From positions 1,116,001-1,180,000 of the forward strand of contig NZ_CP039889.1 in the NCBI RefSeq assembly GCF_005221325.1: a stretch of DNA of 64,000 nt, in the 5' to 3' direction. Within the stretch, counting starts at the first letter, position 1. Each line of letters starts with the position of its first letter. The DNA comes from Agrobacterium tumefaciens. Lineage in GTDB: Bacteria > Pseudomonadota > Alphaproteobacteria > Rhizobiales > Rhizobiaceae. Made by a program: the position numbers and the translations under genes. Below the pieces are notes generated by a model that was not told where the DNA came from, ran no database searches, and was given only the letters and a program-made list of their open reading frames with translations. This document shows, piece after piece, positions 1 to 9,644 of the stretch.

Positions 1-302
1 AGGCCGGATGCCGATCCGAGCGGCGGATGCGTGCCAATCTGGGGCGTGCCGCGGGCTCCGGTCTCCATCTGCCTGTCCGATGACGACGGGCGCACCTTCC
101 CCACGCGGATTCTGATCGAGGATGGGCCGGGCACCTGCCTGTCAAACGATTCCACGGATGGCCGCAATCTCGAAATGTCCTATCCATGGCTTCTGGAAGC
201 GCCGGACGGTACGCTGCACGCAAGCTACACCTATCATCGCCGCGCAATCAAATATGTTCGGCTGGCGCCCGGCTGGGCCGACGCCAAGGACGGGAGAAAA
301 AG

Positions 303-306
<4 letters not shown>
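1..306 (+). CDS. Sialidase/BNR-repeat family protein, C-terminal part (5' end outside window)
   Basis: The reading frame is open from base 1 to the TGA at 304-306, so only about the last 101 residues are present. A bacterial Asp-box (BNR) motif is visible as SDDDGRTF. It is followed by a [25 protein letters not shown] tail, typical of the last propeller blade of BNR_2 sialidase-like proteins. Members are six-bladed propellers acting on sugars or sugar-acid glycosides; the substrate here is unknown. The stop overlaps the pdxA2 start (ATGA), so it is translationally coupled to sugar-acid genes. That suggests it releases or handles a sugar-acid substrate rather than sialic acid. The family call is good; function is inference. 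Confidence 0.75.
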
Positions 307-1255
<949 letters not shown>

Positions 1256-1259
<4 letters not shown>

Positions 1260-2383
1260 GCACCATGTCCACAGCTCCGATTCTCATCCACCAGCCGCGC
1301 AAGCTCGCCGTCGGCGCTGGCACGATTGCGCAGGTCGGCGCCTTCGCCGGCAAAACCACCTCGACCCTGGTGATCGCCACGCCGCTGACGGCTAAATTTG
1401 TCGACCGGCTGCAATTGCAGGGCCCCTTTACCGTTTTCGACGCCATTCCCGGTGAGCCGGATACCGCCACACTCGATGCAGCACTTGCTGCGGCGCGCGC
1501 GGCCAAACCCGATCTCGTCATCGGCCTCGGCGGCGGTTCTGTCATGGATGTGGCAAAGCTCGTCGCGGCGCTGTGGAACTCCAGCCAGATGCTTGAAGAC
1601 GTCGCCGGGCCAAACAGGGTTGCCGGGCGCGATACGCGGCTCGTGCAGATCGCCACCACCGCCGGCACCGGTTCGGAAGCCGGTATCCGTTCGCTCATCA
1701 CCGATCCTGTCAAGGGCAGCAAGATCGCGGTCGAAAGCCCTTATCTGATCGCGGATTTTGCCGTTCTCGATCCGGAACTCACCTATTCCGTACCACCGGC
1801 CGTGACCGCGGCGACGGGGGTGGATGCCATGGCCCATTGCGTAGAGGCTTTCACCAACCGCAAGGCCCATCCGATGATCGACGGTTTTGCCCGCATGGGC
1901 TTTGCGCTGGTCGGCAAATATCTGGCGCGCGCCGTTCGCGATGGCGCCGATACTGAAGCGCGGGAGGGCATGATGCTCGCCTCCTATTACGGCGGCATCT
2001 GCCTCGGCCCAGTCAATACCGCCGCCGGCCACGCCATCGCCTACCCGCTCGGCACGCTTCTCAACCTGCCGCACGGGCTGGCCAATGCCGTCGTCTTTCC
2101 GCATGTTCTGGCCTTCAACCAGCCCGCTGTTTCGGAGAAGACGGCGGAAGTGGCAGGCGCGCTCGGCCTTCGCGGTCATCTCTCGCAGGACGATCTCCGC
2201 AAGGCGGCGACGGATTTCTGCGCCGGGCTCGGCATTGAAATGTCACTCGCACGGCATGGGGCAACGGAGGGTGATCTGCCCCGTTATGCCGAGAACGCCC
2301 ATGCCATCCGCCGGCTAATGGATAACAACCCGGTGGATATGAGCCTTGAGGACGTGCTCGGCATCTACCGCCACGCCTTCTGA
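1256..2383 (+). CDS. Iron-containing alcohol dehydrogenase
   Basis: This is a 375-residue group III metal-dependent alcohol dehydrogenase. The NAD(P)-binding [12 protein letters not shown] motif is present. So are the metal ligands: Asp and His in [12 protein letters not shown], His in [13 protein letters not shown] and His in [14 protein letters not shown]. The family uses Fe2+ or Zn2+ and NAD(P) to interconvert alcohols with aldehydes or ketones; maleylacetate reductases share the fold. It begins with an ATGA overlap on pdxA2, so it belongs to the same transcript. It probably oxidises the alcohol or aldol form of the substrate before or after the kinase/PdxA2 step. An alternative start at the ATG of codon 4 (1265) would change little. 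The substrate is unknown. Confidence 0.85.
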
Positions 2384-2418
2384 AGGGAGATCCGGTGCGC
2401 GGATATACGCATCGGCCC

Positions 2419-3126
2419 TTAATCCGTGTGGGAAGACTCGAAGAGGCGGTCTCGTGATCCCGTCAGATGCTGGAGCATCAGCTGACGGGCCGCTTCCGCA
2501 TCGCCGTCGGCAATCGCCTTTGCAATGGCCTCATGTTCGGCGAAAACACGCGTCAAGCCGGACGCCTCCCGCTTTACCGACATTCCGTGGAACTTCATTC
2601 CGACCGCGATATGGTCCTTGAGCGCTTCCATGGCGGTGGAGAAATAACTGTTCCTGGCCGCCCGCGCGATCGCGAGGTGAAACTGGTAATCGGCGTCCTC
2701 GCGGTGGGATTGGCGATTGGTGGCGTCCCGCATCAGTTCGAGCGCCTTGCGGATCGCCGCCAGCCTTTCGGCATCGTGCCGCAAGGCCGCTGCAGCGGCC
2801 GCGGCCGGCTCCAGCGTCAACCTGAATTCATAACAGTTCAGAAGGTCCGCGACATTTTCCAGCTGGCCGAAACCAAGTGGTTCGCGCAGGCCAAACGCCC
2901 TGACATAGCTGCCGGAACCCCTGCGGGAATAGATGAACCCCTGCTCGCGCAAGCGCCGCAGCGCCTCGCGCACGACCGGGCGCGAGACTTCGAATTCCAT
3001 GGCGAGTTCATGTTCGGTCGGCAGCCGCTCATCCGGCTTATAGGCTCCGGATTTGATCGCCCGGTGCATTCTCTCGAAAATAATGTCCGGAAGTGCCTTG
3101 CGCGCCGTTTCTTTCATCAGCCCCAT
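2419..3126 (-). CDS. GntR-family (FCD/FadR subfamily) transcriptional regulator
   Basis: The 235-residue protein has an N-terminal winged helix (IIFERMHRAIKSGAYKPDERLPTEHELA, then SRPVVREALRRLREQGFIYSRRGSGSYV) and a C-terminal all-helical FCD ligand domain with the usual acidic and His residues (YQFHLAIARAARN, FAEHEAIAKAI). I chose the ATG at 3126 because GGAGAG lies about 10 bases upstream and it starts 4 bases after the kinase stop. A longer form from 3159 would overlap the kinase by 29 bases. It is co-transcribed with the kinase and faces the pdxA2 operon tail to tail. It probably represses the locus until a sugar acid or phosphorylated intermediate binds. A candidate operator lies at 4193-4206. 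Confidence 0.88.
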   Translation of the reverse strand: MGLMKETARKALPDIIFERMHRAIKSGAYKPDERLPTEHELAMEFEVSRPVVREALRRLREQGFIYSRRGSGSYVRAFGLREPLGFGQLENVADLLNCYEFRLTLEPAAAAAAALRHDAERLAAIRKALELMRDATNRQSHREDADYQFHLAIARAARNSYFSTAMEALKDHIAVGMKFHGMSVKREASGLTRVFAEHEAIAKAIADGDAEAARQLMLQHLTGSRDRLFESSHTD

Positions 3127-3130
3127 CTGG

Positions 3131-4171
3131 TCAGCTCTCTCCAGCGTCGTTTTCGCCAAGCATCATTTTCGCAATCCGTTTCAACGTGTCAGCTTGCCCA
3201 AAACCACCGGACTTCGCAATGATGCATTGGTCTCCGGCCCAGCCAACGCCAAGACCCGGCAGGCATTCGCCGGCAAGACGCAGACGCGAGATGCCCATCA
3301 CTCGCAGCACGGCTTCGGCAGTCGCCCCGCCCGACAGAAGCAGTCGCTTCGCCCCGGCGGTGAAATGCGGCACGACGCCTTCCGCCAGATGATCGGAAAC
3401 CGCAAGCGGCGAGAGATCGTCCGACCCCTGCGTTGCCTGAACCAGGATCAGATCACAATAATCGCTGACTTGATGGGGCACGGTGCCATTGGGCGCCTCG
3501 ATGAGCGAAACATTCCCGACGCTCCTGAGAACGTCGATCTGCGCGACCGTGATCGGATCGCGCGAACCGATGACAAAAACACCCTTGCCGGGTGGAATGG
3601 TCGCCGCCTGCGGAGCGCGCCCGGCCGCCATCGTCTCCGCCAGCGCTTCGGCAAGCCCGCGCGCGCCCACCAGAAGATCGATCCCCTCGGTCTGCGCGGC
3701 GATGAGAGCCTCGTGTATATCACCTTGCGAGCGCGTATCCGGTATCGTGCAGCGCGCAACATGCCCACCGAGTTTCGCAGCAACCGAAATGGCGGACTCG
3801 ACACCGAAACCGGACACGGCCCCGCCGGTGACGATACGCCCGAAATCGGGAATGGCGGGAGCGACCAGCGCGCGCCGATAGGAAATCGCGTCCATTTCCG
3901 CCGCAATATGTCCCTTCATCCGGGAATCGATCTTCTTGAAAAATGTCGTACCGACCGGAACCAGTGCCATCAGGTCCCGCGTGCGGCGGCGAGCTTCCTC
4001 CGCTTCACCATCGCGGCAGCCGAGATTGACGCTAAGGACCGCGGGCGCATCCACAAGTGCTTCACAAACACCGTCGAGCCCGATCGCAACCTCGGTCGCC
4101 AGCCCGCGCCCGGCGAAGGGGGCAGCGGCATCGAGCGCACCGGTCAGATCATCGGCGAAAATCAACAGCAC
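3131..4171 (-). CDS. Four-carbon acid sugar kinase family protein (DUF1537)
   Basis: The N-terminal FADDLTGALDAAAPFAGRG motif and the C-terminal nucleotide-binding LLLSGGATAEAVLRVMG plus GDQCIIAKSGGFG motifs identify the DUF1537 sugar-acid kinase family (OtnK/DtnK/LtnK type). These kinases phosphorylate four-carbon acids such as threonate or erythronate with ATP. The product is then the substrate of PdxA2, which is encoded nearby. At about 346 residues it is shorter than many members (about 420), so the middle may be compact. The frame extends to a TTG at 4186. I prefer the GTG at 4171 because GAAGG stands 8 bases before it and the protein then begins directly at the conserved strand. First gene of a two-gene unit with the GntR regulator. 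Confidence 0.85.
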   Translation of the reverse strand: MLLIFADDLTGALDAAAPFAGRGLATEVAIGLDGVCEALVDAPAVLSVNLGCRDGEAEEARRRTRDLMALVPVGTTFFKKIDSRMKGHIAAEMDAISYRRALVAPAIPDFGRIVTGGAVSGFGVESAISVAAKLGGHVARCTIPDTRSQGDIHEALIAAQTEGIDLLVGARGLAEALAETMAAGRAPQAATIPPGKGVFVIGSRDPITVAQIDVLRSVGNVSLIEAPNGTVPHQVSDYCDLILVQATQGSDDLSPLAVSDHLAEGVVPHFTAGAKRLLLSGGATAEAVLRVMGISRLRLAGECLPGLGVGWAGDQCIIAKSGGFGQADTLKRIAKMMLGENDAGES

Positions 4172-4192
4172 GGGCAGAGCCTTCAAAAAAGT

Positions 4193-4206
4193 TGTAATGT
4201 TTTACA
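4193..4206. promoter_or_regulatory. Candidate GntR operator upstream of the sugar-acid kinase
   Basis: A perfect inverted repeat TGTAA-N4-TTACA sits 22 bases upstream of the chosen kinase start, inside an AT-rich promoter stretch (4190-4270). Short palindromes of this kind are typical GntR/FCD operators. The GntR gene is the next gene of the same unit, so autoregulation is the simplest reading. The assignment is inference. Confidence 0.5.
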
Positions 4207-4333
4207 TCGATAAATTTATTTATAATCAATAGATAAAAGGATGTGAATAACAAAAATTATCATAAGCATGGCAAAGAGCGACCGCACCTCGCATTGTCGT
4301 GGGCCAGCGAAAGACGAGATGCAGATGTGGCCG

Positions 4334-6682
4334 CTAGATGAACCGGAAAGGCAGGCCCGAGATGAGCGCCTTGACGAAGCGCTTTTTCTGAAAGCGCCCG
4401 TTCAACGAAACGCGCGGCAGCTGCGCCGGCTTTTCGAGGCTGTGAGGACCGAGAACACCGGCCTGCGTGGTGACCGCCACGGAAAAACCCGCATCCGACA
4501 CCGCTTTCGCTTCGCGCTCTCCCACGGCCCTCACCCAGCCATAGGGATAGGAGAAGGATTGCGGCCGCTGGCCGACACAGGCCTCTACCAACCGCGTCGA
4601 TTCCTCAATCTCATGGACGAGACGCGCCGCATCGATCTTGCGCATATTCACATGCGTCATGGTATGCGCACCAAAATGCACGAGCGGATCGTCCGACAGC
4701 GTTCTGAGTTCGGTCGCATCCATGACCAGTTCGTCCACGATCGCGATGGGGTCGATGCCATGCCGCCTCGCAACAAGATCGATCCTGTCCACCGCCTCAT
4801 CTTCCACGGATTCCTGAACGAAGTTTTCGAGCCGGGCGAATGCCTCCACCTTCTGCGAAGGCGTAGCACATTCCACCTGCTCCGGCCCTGCGCCGAAATC
4901 GAATTCGAACGATGCGGCTTTCTGCGTTAGAGCCGCCGCGGTTTCCCACCACAGGCTGCGGCTCCGCTCGACAAAACCTGGCGTGATAAAAATCGTGTAG
5001 GGAACGGCGTATTTGCGGAAGATCGGCGCAGCATGTTCGGCATTGTTGCGATAGCCGTCATCAAGCGTGAAGGCGCAAAACGACCTACCTTCGCTGCCGT
5101 CGGCAAGCAGAGCCGGCAGATCATGCAGATGAACGGGCACGAGACCGGATTCGAGCGCGGCCTCAATGGCCTCTTCCAGAAATTGCGGCGTGACGGATAA
5201 TTGCACATTGGGTGCAAAAGCCGAGACCGCATGCCCCGGACGCACATGGTGAAGCGTGAAAATCACGCCCCGCCCGGCAAGGGATGGAAATGCAGAGCGG
5301 ATAGCCGAAAGAGAACTCACCTCCAGCCCCACCCTGATGGCCCCGTATTTCACGAAGCGTTTGACCGGCGGCAACATGGCCCTTGCCGATTGTCCCGACG
5401 CCAGACCGGGAAGAACACGTTTGTTCAACACCCGCAAGGCCGTCAGCGGCAGATCGATCAGGCCCGGCAGGGGATCGTTCGGCGCAAAAGCGGCCCAGCT
5501 GCGGATTTTGCCGAGAGAGGCGAGATAATCGCCAAGTCTCGCCTGCCCTCTTCGTGCCAACGTGAAAGCGGCAACGGTATCGCGAACGAGGTAGGACCAG
5601 GACGTACCCTGCCGCGCAGTGCCTGCCTGCCCGGTAGGCATGTCATTGGCCACCCGCCACAGCAGCCCGCCAAGATCGATGCCGGCGGCCGAACAGAGGC
5701 CGAACCACGACCATGGGCGTGGATTGACATCGAGAAGTTTCAGCGCCCCATCTCTGCCGTCAAGTTTGAATTCCACTTCGACCAGCCCGCTGTGGCCGGC
5801 CGATTTCAATATTTTCCGGGCCGCTTCGGTCGCTTGCCGGTTATCGACAACCTCGACACGGGTGCTGGTATAACCGAAATCGACGGGATATTGCCTTGCG
5901 CGCCGTGCGGTGAATTCGGCGATAGGTTCACCGTTCAGCCACAGCGCCGCATAGGAAAACTGACTTTCTCCCCCGCCCGGAATGAGTTCCTGCACGACGA
6001 CATTGTCGGCGCCGATCTCTCCACTGGCATCGGCGAAAGCGGTTTTCAGCCCCTCCCGGTCATCGGCGCGGATAACTTTCGCCCGGGCGATCGAGGTGTT
6101 GCCGCCCCCCATATTCGGTTTGAGAATGACGGGAAACATCACATCCAGCCCGTCGATATCGGTAGCCGATGTCAGCGCATAGGTTCGGGGAATGCTGACG
6201 CCGAGTTCCGCCGCGCGCTTATAGAGCAGCGGTTTTTCACACAGCCATTGCAGGTTCGTCCACTCCGGCAAAATGATCTTGTAGAGCGCCGAAAGCTCCT
6301 CGCGATGCTGCGAAACAAGCTGAACCTCACCATCGCCCGATGGCACCAGCAGGCAGCCCTCCAGGCCCGGTTTTTCAGCCATTTGACGCAAAAACGCCAT
6401 CGCCCCGTCATCATGCGGACCGGCCCAGCGGATTGTTTCGCGCACGAAGCGCGACCAGCCCGGCAGCGGTGAATCATGGGTGAGGTAATAGACGGGCACA
6501 TTCAGGACGCCGAGGCTGCGGGCAAGGGCAAGCGTGCCGTGAGCGCCGCCGATAATAACAACACCTGGAATGGTCAAAGCCTGATCCCCGTCCTCTTCCA
6601 CATCTTGATCGCAAAAATTGATAAATAAATTGGATATTTCTAAAGTATTGGGCAGACGATTATCGAATGATGAGAAGGCCAA
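4334..6682 (-). CDS. ATP-grasp domain protein fused to a NodB-type polysaccharide deacetylase
   Basis: Two unrelated enzymes are joined in one chain of up to 782 residues. Residues about 36-350 are an ATP-grasp ligase-like module: Rossmann-like start VVIIGGAHGTLALARSLG, ILKPNMGGGNTS, VVVQELIPGG, and VEVEFKLDG...LLDVNPRPW with the Mg/ATP-binding Glu and Asn. Residues about 470-760 are a NodB-homology deacetylase with TLDDGY (541-542 DD), the zinc-type HTMTH (673-677) and SYPYG (711-715). The frame opens with a TTG at 6682, but the first 30 codons are AT-rich like a promoter. The real start may be GTG 6601 or TTG 6577, the latter behind GGGGA. ATP-grasp enzymes join an acid to an amine; NodB enzymes remove N-acetyl groups. 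A plausible role is deacetylation and aminoacylation of a glycan or lipid. The substrate is unknown. Confidence 0.82.
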   Translation of the reverse strand: MAFSSFDNRLPNTLEISNLFINFCDQDVEEDGDQALTIPGVVIIGGAHGTLALARSLGVLNVPVYYLTHDSPLPGWSRFVRETIRWAGPHDDGAMAFLRQMAEKPGLEGCLLVPSGDGEVQLVSQHREELSALYKIILPEWTNLQWLCEKPLLYKRAAELGVSIPRTYALTSATDIDGLDVMFPVILKPNMGGGNTSIARAKVIRADDREGLKTAFADASGEIGADNVVVQELIPGGGESQFSYAALWLNGEPIAEFTARRARQYPVDFGYTSTRVEVVDNRQATEAARKILKSAGHSGLVEVEFKLDGRDGALKLLDVNPRPWSWFGLCSAAGIDLGGLLWRVANDMPTGQAGTARQGTSWSYLVRDTVAAFTLARRGQARLGDYLASLGKIRSWAAFAPNDPLPGLIDLPLTALRVLNKRVLPGLASGQSARAMLPPVKRFVKYGAIRVGLEVSSLSAIRSAFPSLAGRGVIFTLHHVRPGHAVSAFAPNVQLSVTPQFLEEAIEAALESGLVPVHLHDLPALLADGSEGRSFCAFTLDDGYRNNAEHAAPIFRKYAVPYTIFITPGFVERSRSLWWETAAALTQKAASFEFDFGAGPEQVECATPSQKVEAFARLENFVQESVEDEAVDRIDLVARRHGIDPIAIVDELVMDATELRTLSDDPLVHFGAHTMTHVNMRKIDAARLVHEIEESTRLVEACVGQRPQSFSYPYGWVRAVGEREAKAVSDAGFSVAVTTQAGVLGPHSLEKPAQLPRVSLNGRFQKKRFVKALISGLPFRFI

Positions 6683-6750
6683 AGCGCCGTACTAGTTGAT
6701 CTTTCAGCCGGCGCTTCGGAATTTGCTTTGAAAAGAAACGGGCTCCGGCC

Positions 6751-7140
6751 TCACGCCTCCTTGCGCACCGCGCGTGGCTCGCCATTCTCATCCACGGCCA
6801 CCATGATGAAGACGGCCTCCGTCACCTTGTCGCGCGAATCCTGATAATGCCTGCGGGTCCAGGCCTCGATCTTGAGCGTGACGGACGTGCGTCCGATCTT
6901 TTCGATCCGTGTGTAGACACAGAGCGTATCGCCGATCTTGACCGGCTTCTTGAAGACGATTTCATGGACCGCCACGGTGACGGTGCGACCACCGGCCACA
7001 TCATTGGCGCGCACGAAAGCCGCAAGGTCCATCTGCGACATGACCCAGCCGCCGAAAATATCGCCGGCCGGATTGGCATCGGCGGGCATGGCAAGCGTTC
7101 TGAGCGTGAGTTCCATATCGGCGGGCGGTTGCTGGTCCAT
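6751..7140 (-). CDS. Acyl-CoA thioesterase, YciA-like hotdog fold
   Basis: The 129-residue protein is a single hotdog domain. The conserved segment ANPAGDIFGGWVMSQMDLAA carries the catalytic Asp-type motif of YciA/BACH thioesterases. It is followed by VTVAVHEIVFKKPVKIGD and RTSVTLKIEAWTRR. Enzymes of this family hydrolyse acyl-CoA in the cytoplasm with broad chain-length preference. The frame is open to 7251, but the ATG at 7140 has AAAGGA nine bases upstream and gives the family length. It lies 68 bases after the start of the ATP-grasp/NodB gene on the same strand, with no visible functional link. Confidence 0.85.
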   Translation of the reverse strand: MDQQPPADMELTLRTLAMPADANPAGDIFGGWVMSQMDLAAFVRANDVAGGRTVTVAVHEIVFKKPVKIGDTLCVYTRIEKIGRTSVTLKIEAWTRRHYQDSRDKVTEAVFIMVAVDENGEPRAVRKEA

Positions 7141-7308
7141 GTCTCGAATTCCTTTCACAAACCTCCCGCTGCCGGACTTAAACAACCCCGTCCTGTCAGC
7201 CAATAGCCGATTTGTCGCGGCAGCCCTTACAGCAAGGAATAACAGAGCCATCGTAAGCTTCGGTTAACCATGATGCGGCACGATTCCAAAAAACGCGGGG
7301 GCGTGCAA

Positions 7309-7503
7309 ATGGCTTATGACTGGAGTGGAAATAACGCGATACAGCAGCGCTACGATCGGATTGTCCTTGTGGTCGCCGGCATCGTCGCCATCAGCCTGGC
7401 GACCGGCACCCTGGCGCTACGACCGCAGATGGACCCGACAACCACGATAAGCCTCGCCAAACAGCCACGCTTGAACTCTGAAAAATGGCATCTGCGGCTC
7501 TGA
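7309..7503 (+). CDS. Small membrane protein of unknown function
   Basis: A 64-residue reading frame with one clear hydrophobic segment (IVLVVAGIVAISLATGTLAL) after a polar N-terminus (AYDWSGNNAIQQRYDR). It suggests a single-span inner-membrane protein. A G-rich stretch precedes the ATG at 7309; an upstream in-frame ATG at 7270 would add 13 residues. It lies in the gap between a divergent thioesterase and a convergent ABC-type gene, so no operon context helps. I do not recognise a family. It could be a real small protein or a chance frame. Confidence 0.45.
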   Translation: MAYDWSGNNAIQQRYDRIVLVVAGIVAISLATGTLALRPQMDPTTTISLAKQPRLNSEKWHLRL

Positions 7504-7545
7504 TCCGCGGCCATGAGCGGAACTGAGAGCCCCAGGCCTCGCGAC

Positions 7546-9354
7546 CTATTGCGACATGCCGTCTTGCTTCGGGCTGGTTTCCTTCTGCAAGGCGTGGTCA
7601 AGATGGGCCACGGCCGGGGTAAGGACTGAAAGAAAAGTCTCCGACCGGCCGATATAAATGATCGCCGCACCCTCCATCCCGTTCAGAACCTCCGCCAACA
7701 TATCCTGCGTCTGTTTTTCCAGACCTTCCAGCAAATCGTCAATCACGACGAATTTCGGCTTCAAAAGCAGGGCATTGGCAATGCGGATGCTGGCCTGCTC
7801 ATCCGAATCCAGTTTCTTGTCCCAGCGGATGTTTTCGTCGAGACGGACGGTCATTTCTCCGAGCCCGCATGCGGTGAGCGCCGCGAGATAATCCGTCTCG
7901 GTGAAACGCTGTGGCGCACGCGGATAGGCCAATATTTCACGCAGCGAACCGGCCGGCAGATAGCCGTGCTGGGCAATGAAAAGCGTGTCGGATTGTTCGG
8001 GCATCTCGATCTTGCCCTGCCCCCAGGGCCACAGGCCTGCCATGGCGGCAAACAGCAGCCGCCGGTTCACGCCCTGTTCACCATTGATCATCAGCCGTTC
8101 GCCCGGCCCGATCCCTACCTCACTCTCGCGCAGCCGGAAGCCGCGCTCCATATCCTGCCCGCCCGCCTCACGGCAGATGATGACCGATTGCAGGTGGATT
8201 TTTTCATTCTCCGCGCTGCGCTGCAGGTCGATTGTGAGGCCGTGCTGTTCCACGCTGTCCATCTGGATAAGCGCGTTGCGAAACACTGAAACGCGCTGCA
8301 ATGTCGCCTTCCAGCTCGCGATGGGGCCGAAATTGTCGATATACCAGCGCAGCGCCGTATTGACCTGGTTGAAAGCACCGACAGCCATCATCAGCCCGCC
8401 GAAGGTGAGGTTGCCGGAAAAATAGACCGGCGCGGCAATGAGGATCGGCGCCACCACCGCCAGCCAGCCATAACCCGCCGATACCCATGTGAGATGCGTC
8501 AGCGCCATGGCGAGCCCGCGGATAACGCCGAGCACCGCATCGATATCGATGCCGATCCGCCGCCTTTCATTCTTTTCGCCTCGCGCAAGTGCAATGGCGG
8601 CGAGATTTTCGCTGGCCCGCATCAGGGAAAAGCGCAGTTCCGCCTCTTTGGAATAACGCTCGGCATTCAGCCCCACCAGCCGGTAACCAACGAGATTGCT
8701 GAGCAGCGAGGCCGACCCGGCGTATAGGATCGCCGCCCAGACCATGTAGCCGGGGATCGCATAGGTATCGCCACTGATGGTGATGGCAAAACCGGCCGAG
8801 AGCGACCAGAGGACGCCGATAAAGCTGACGAGAATAATAGTCGCATTCACGAGACCGATCGAAAGCGCCGTGCTGCTTTCCGCGAGATTGCGAACATCGT
8901 CATGCAGGCGCTGATCCGGATTGATCGCAATCGTGCCGAAACCGGCGAGACGCGCGGCGCGGCCCGGTTTCAGCCATTGATCCACCATATCCTTGGCAAG
9001 ACCCTCGCGCATGTTCAGCGCCGTCATCTGGTTGAGCCATGTCTGGATGACGTTAAGGAGAAGCAGCAGCCCGGCGATGATCGCGAAAACTTCCAGCTGA
9101 TGAATGAAGGCATCGAGGTCGCGCCGCTCGAGCGCGTTGTAAAACGGCGCATTCCATTCATTGAGCCTGATTTGCCCGTAGGCGGTGAGCAATATCACGG
9201 TGAGCAGCGCAATCGACAGCAAAATCAGCCGGGTGCGCACCGGCGATGTCCAGAAGGCACGCCCCATCATCCGCAGCTGCGCCGGAAAGTCGAGATCGAA
9301 ACCCGAAAGGTTCGCCGCGCTCTTGCGCTGGTCGTCGGTCACCGTTGTTGCCAT
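7546..9354 (-). CDS. SbmA/YddA-like ABC half-transporter with degenerate ATPase domain
   Basis: The 602-residue protein has an N-terminal six-helix domain of the SbmA/BacA-YddA type (WNAPFYNALERRDLDAF, then NPDQRLHDDVRNL and LVGLNAERYSKEAELRFSLMR) and a C-terminal nucleotide-binding-like domain. Every catalytic motif is altered. The Walker A site is GEQGVNRR (425-432), without the Gly-Lys-Ser. The signature is LDSDEQ (515-520) instead of LSGGEQ. Walker B is VVIDD (536-540), with Asp replacing the catalytic Glu. The switch His is Arg in YIGRSE. Relatives import antimicrobial peptides, B12 or bleomycin; SbmA itself is proton-driven and lacks this domain. Transport without ATP hydrolysis is therefore plausible. 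It is divergent from the amidoligase cluster, 290 bases away. Confidence 0.85.
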   Translation of the reverse strand: MATTVTDDQRKSAANLSGFDLDFPAQLRMMGRAFWTSPVRTRLILLSIALLTVILLTAYGQIRLNEWNAPFYNALERRDLDAFIHQLEVFAIIAGLLLLLNVIQTWLNQMTALNMREGLAKDMVDQWLKPGRAARLAGFGTIAINPDQRLHDDVRNLAESSTALSIGLVNATIILVSFIGVLWSLSAGFAITISGDTYAIPGYMVWAAILYAGSASLLSNLVGYRLVGLNAERYSKEAELRFSLMRASENLAAIALARGEKNERRRIGIDIDAVLGVIRGLAMALTHLTWVSAGYGWLAVVAPILIAAPVYFSGNLTFGGLMMAVGAFNQVNTALRWYIDNFGPIASWKATLQRVSVFRNALIQMDSVEQHGLTIDLQRSAENEKIHLQSVIICREAGGQDMERGFRLRESEVGIGPGERLMINGEQGVNRRLLFAAMAGLWPWGQGKIEMPEQSDTLFIAQHGYLPAGSLREILAYPRAPQRFTETDYLAALTACGLGEMTVRLDENIRWDKKLDSDEQASIRIANALLLKPKFVVIDDLLEGLEKQTQDMLAEVLNGMEGAAIIYIGRSETFLSVLTPAVAHLDHALQKETSPKQDGMSQ

Positions 9355-9644
9355 TCATTCCATTCCGAAACGTCAATCGGCAAAGAAAGCGGGTCGCGAT
9401 TCTGCGCCTTGCGATGCCAAGCAATAACACGCCGTTCGACCTTGTCCACAATCCCGGCGAAATCTCAGCGGCGATGATCGATAAGCCCGGGCCATTCTTC
9501 CTGCGGTAGACATCGCGGCCTCAACCAACAATGCATTACCCCCGGAAATGATCCTTGCTTTCTTTTCCTGCATTGCACAAAATCCCGATAATTTCAGAGG
9601 GGCGGACAACCGCATAATCCGGAAAAACCGGGCAAGGCAGATTA

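Noticed and set aside
5201..6472. 423-codon + strand frame opposite the ATP-grasp/NodB gene
   Set aside because: Shadow of a gene with clear domains on the other strand.
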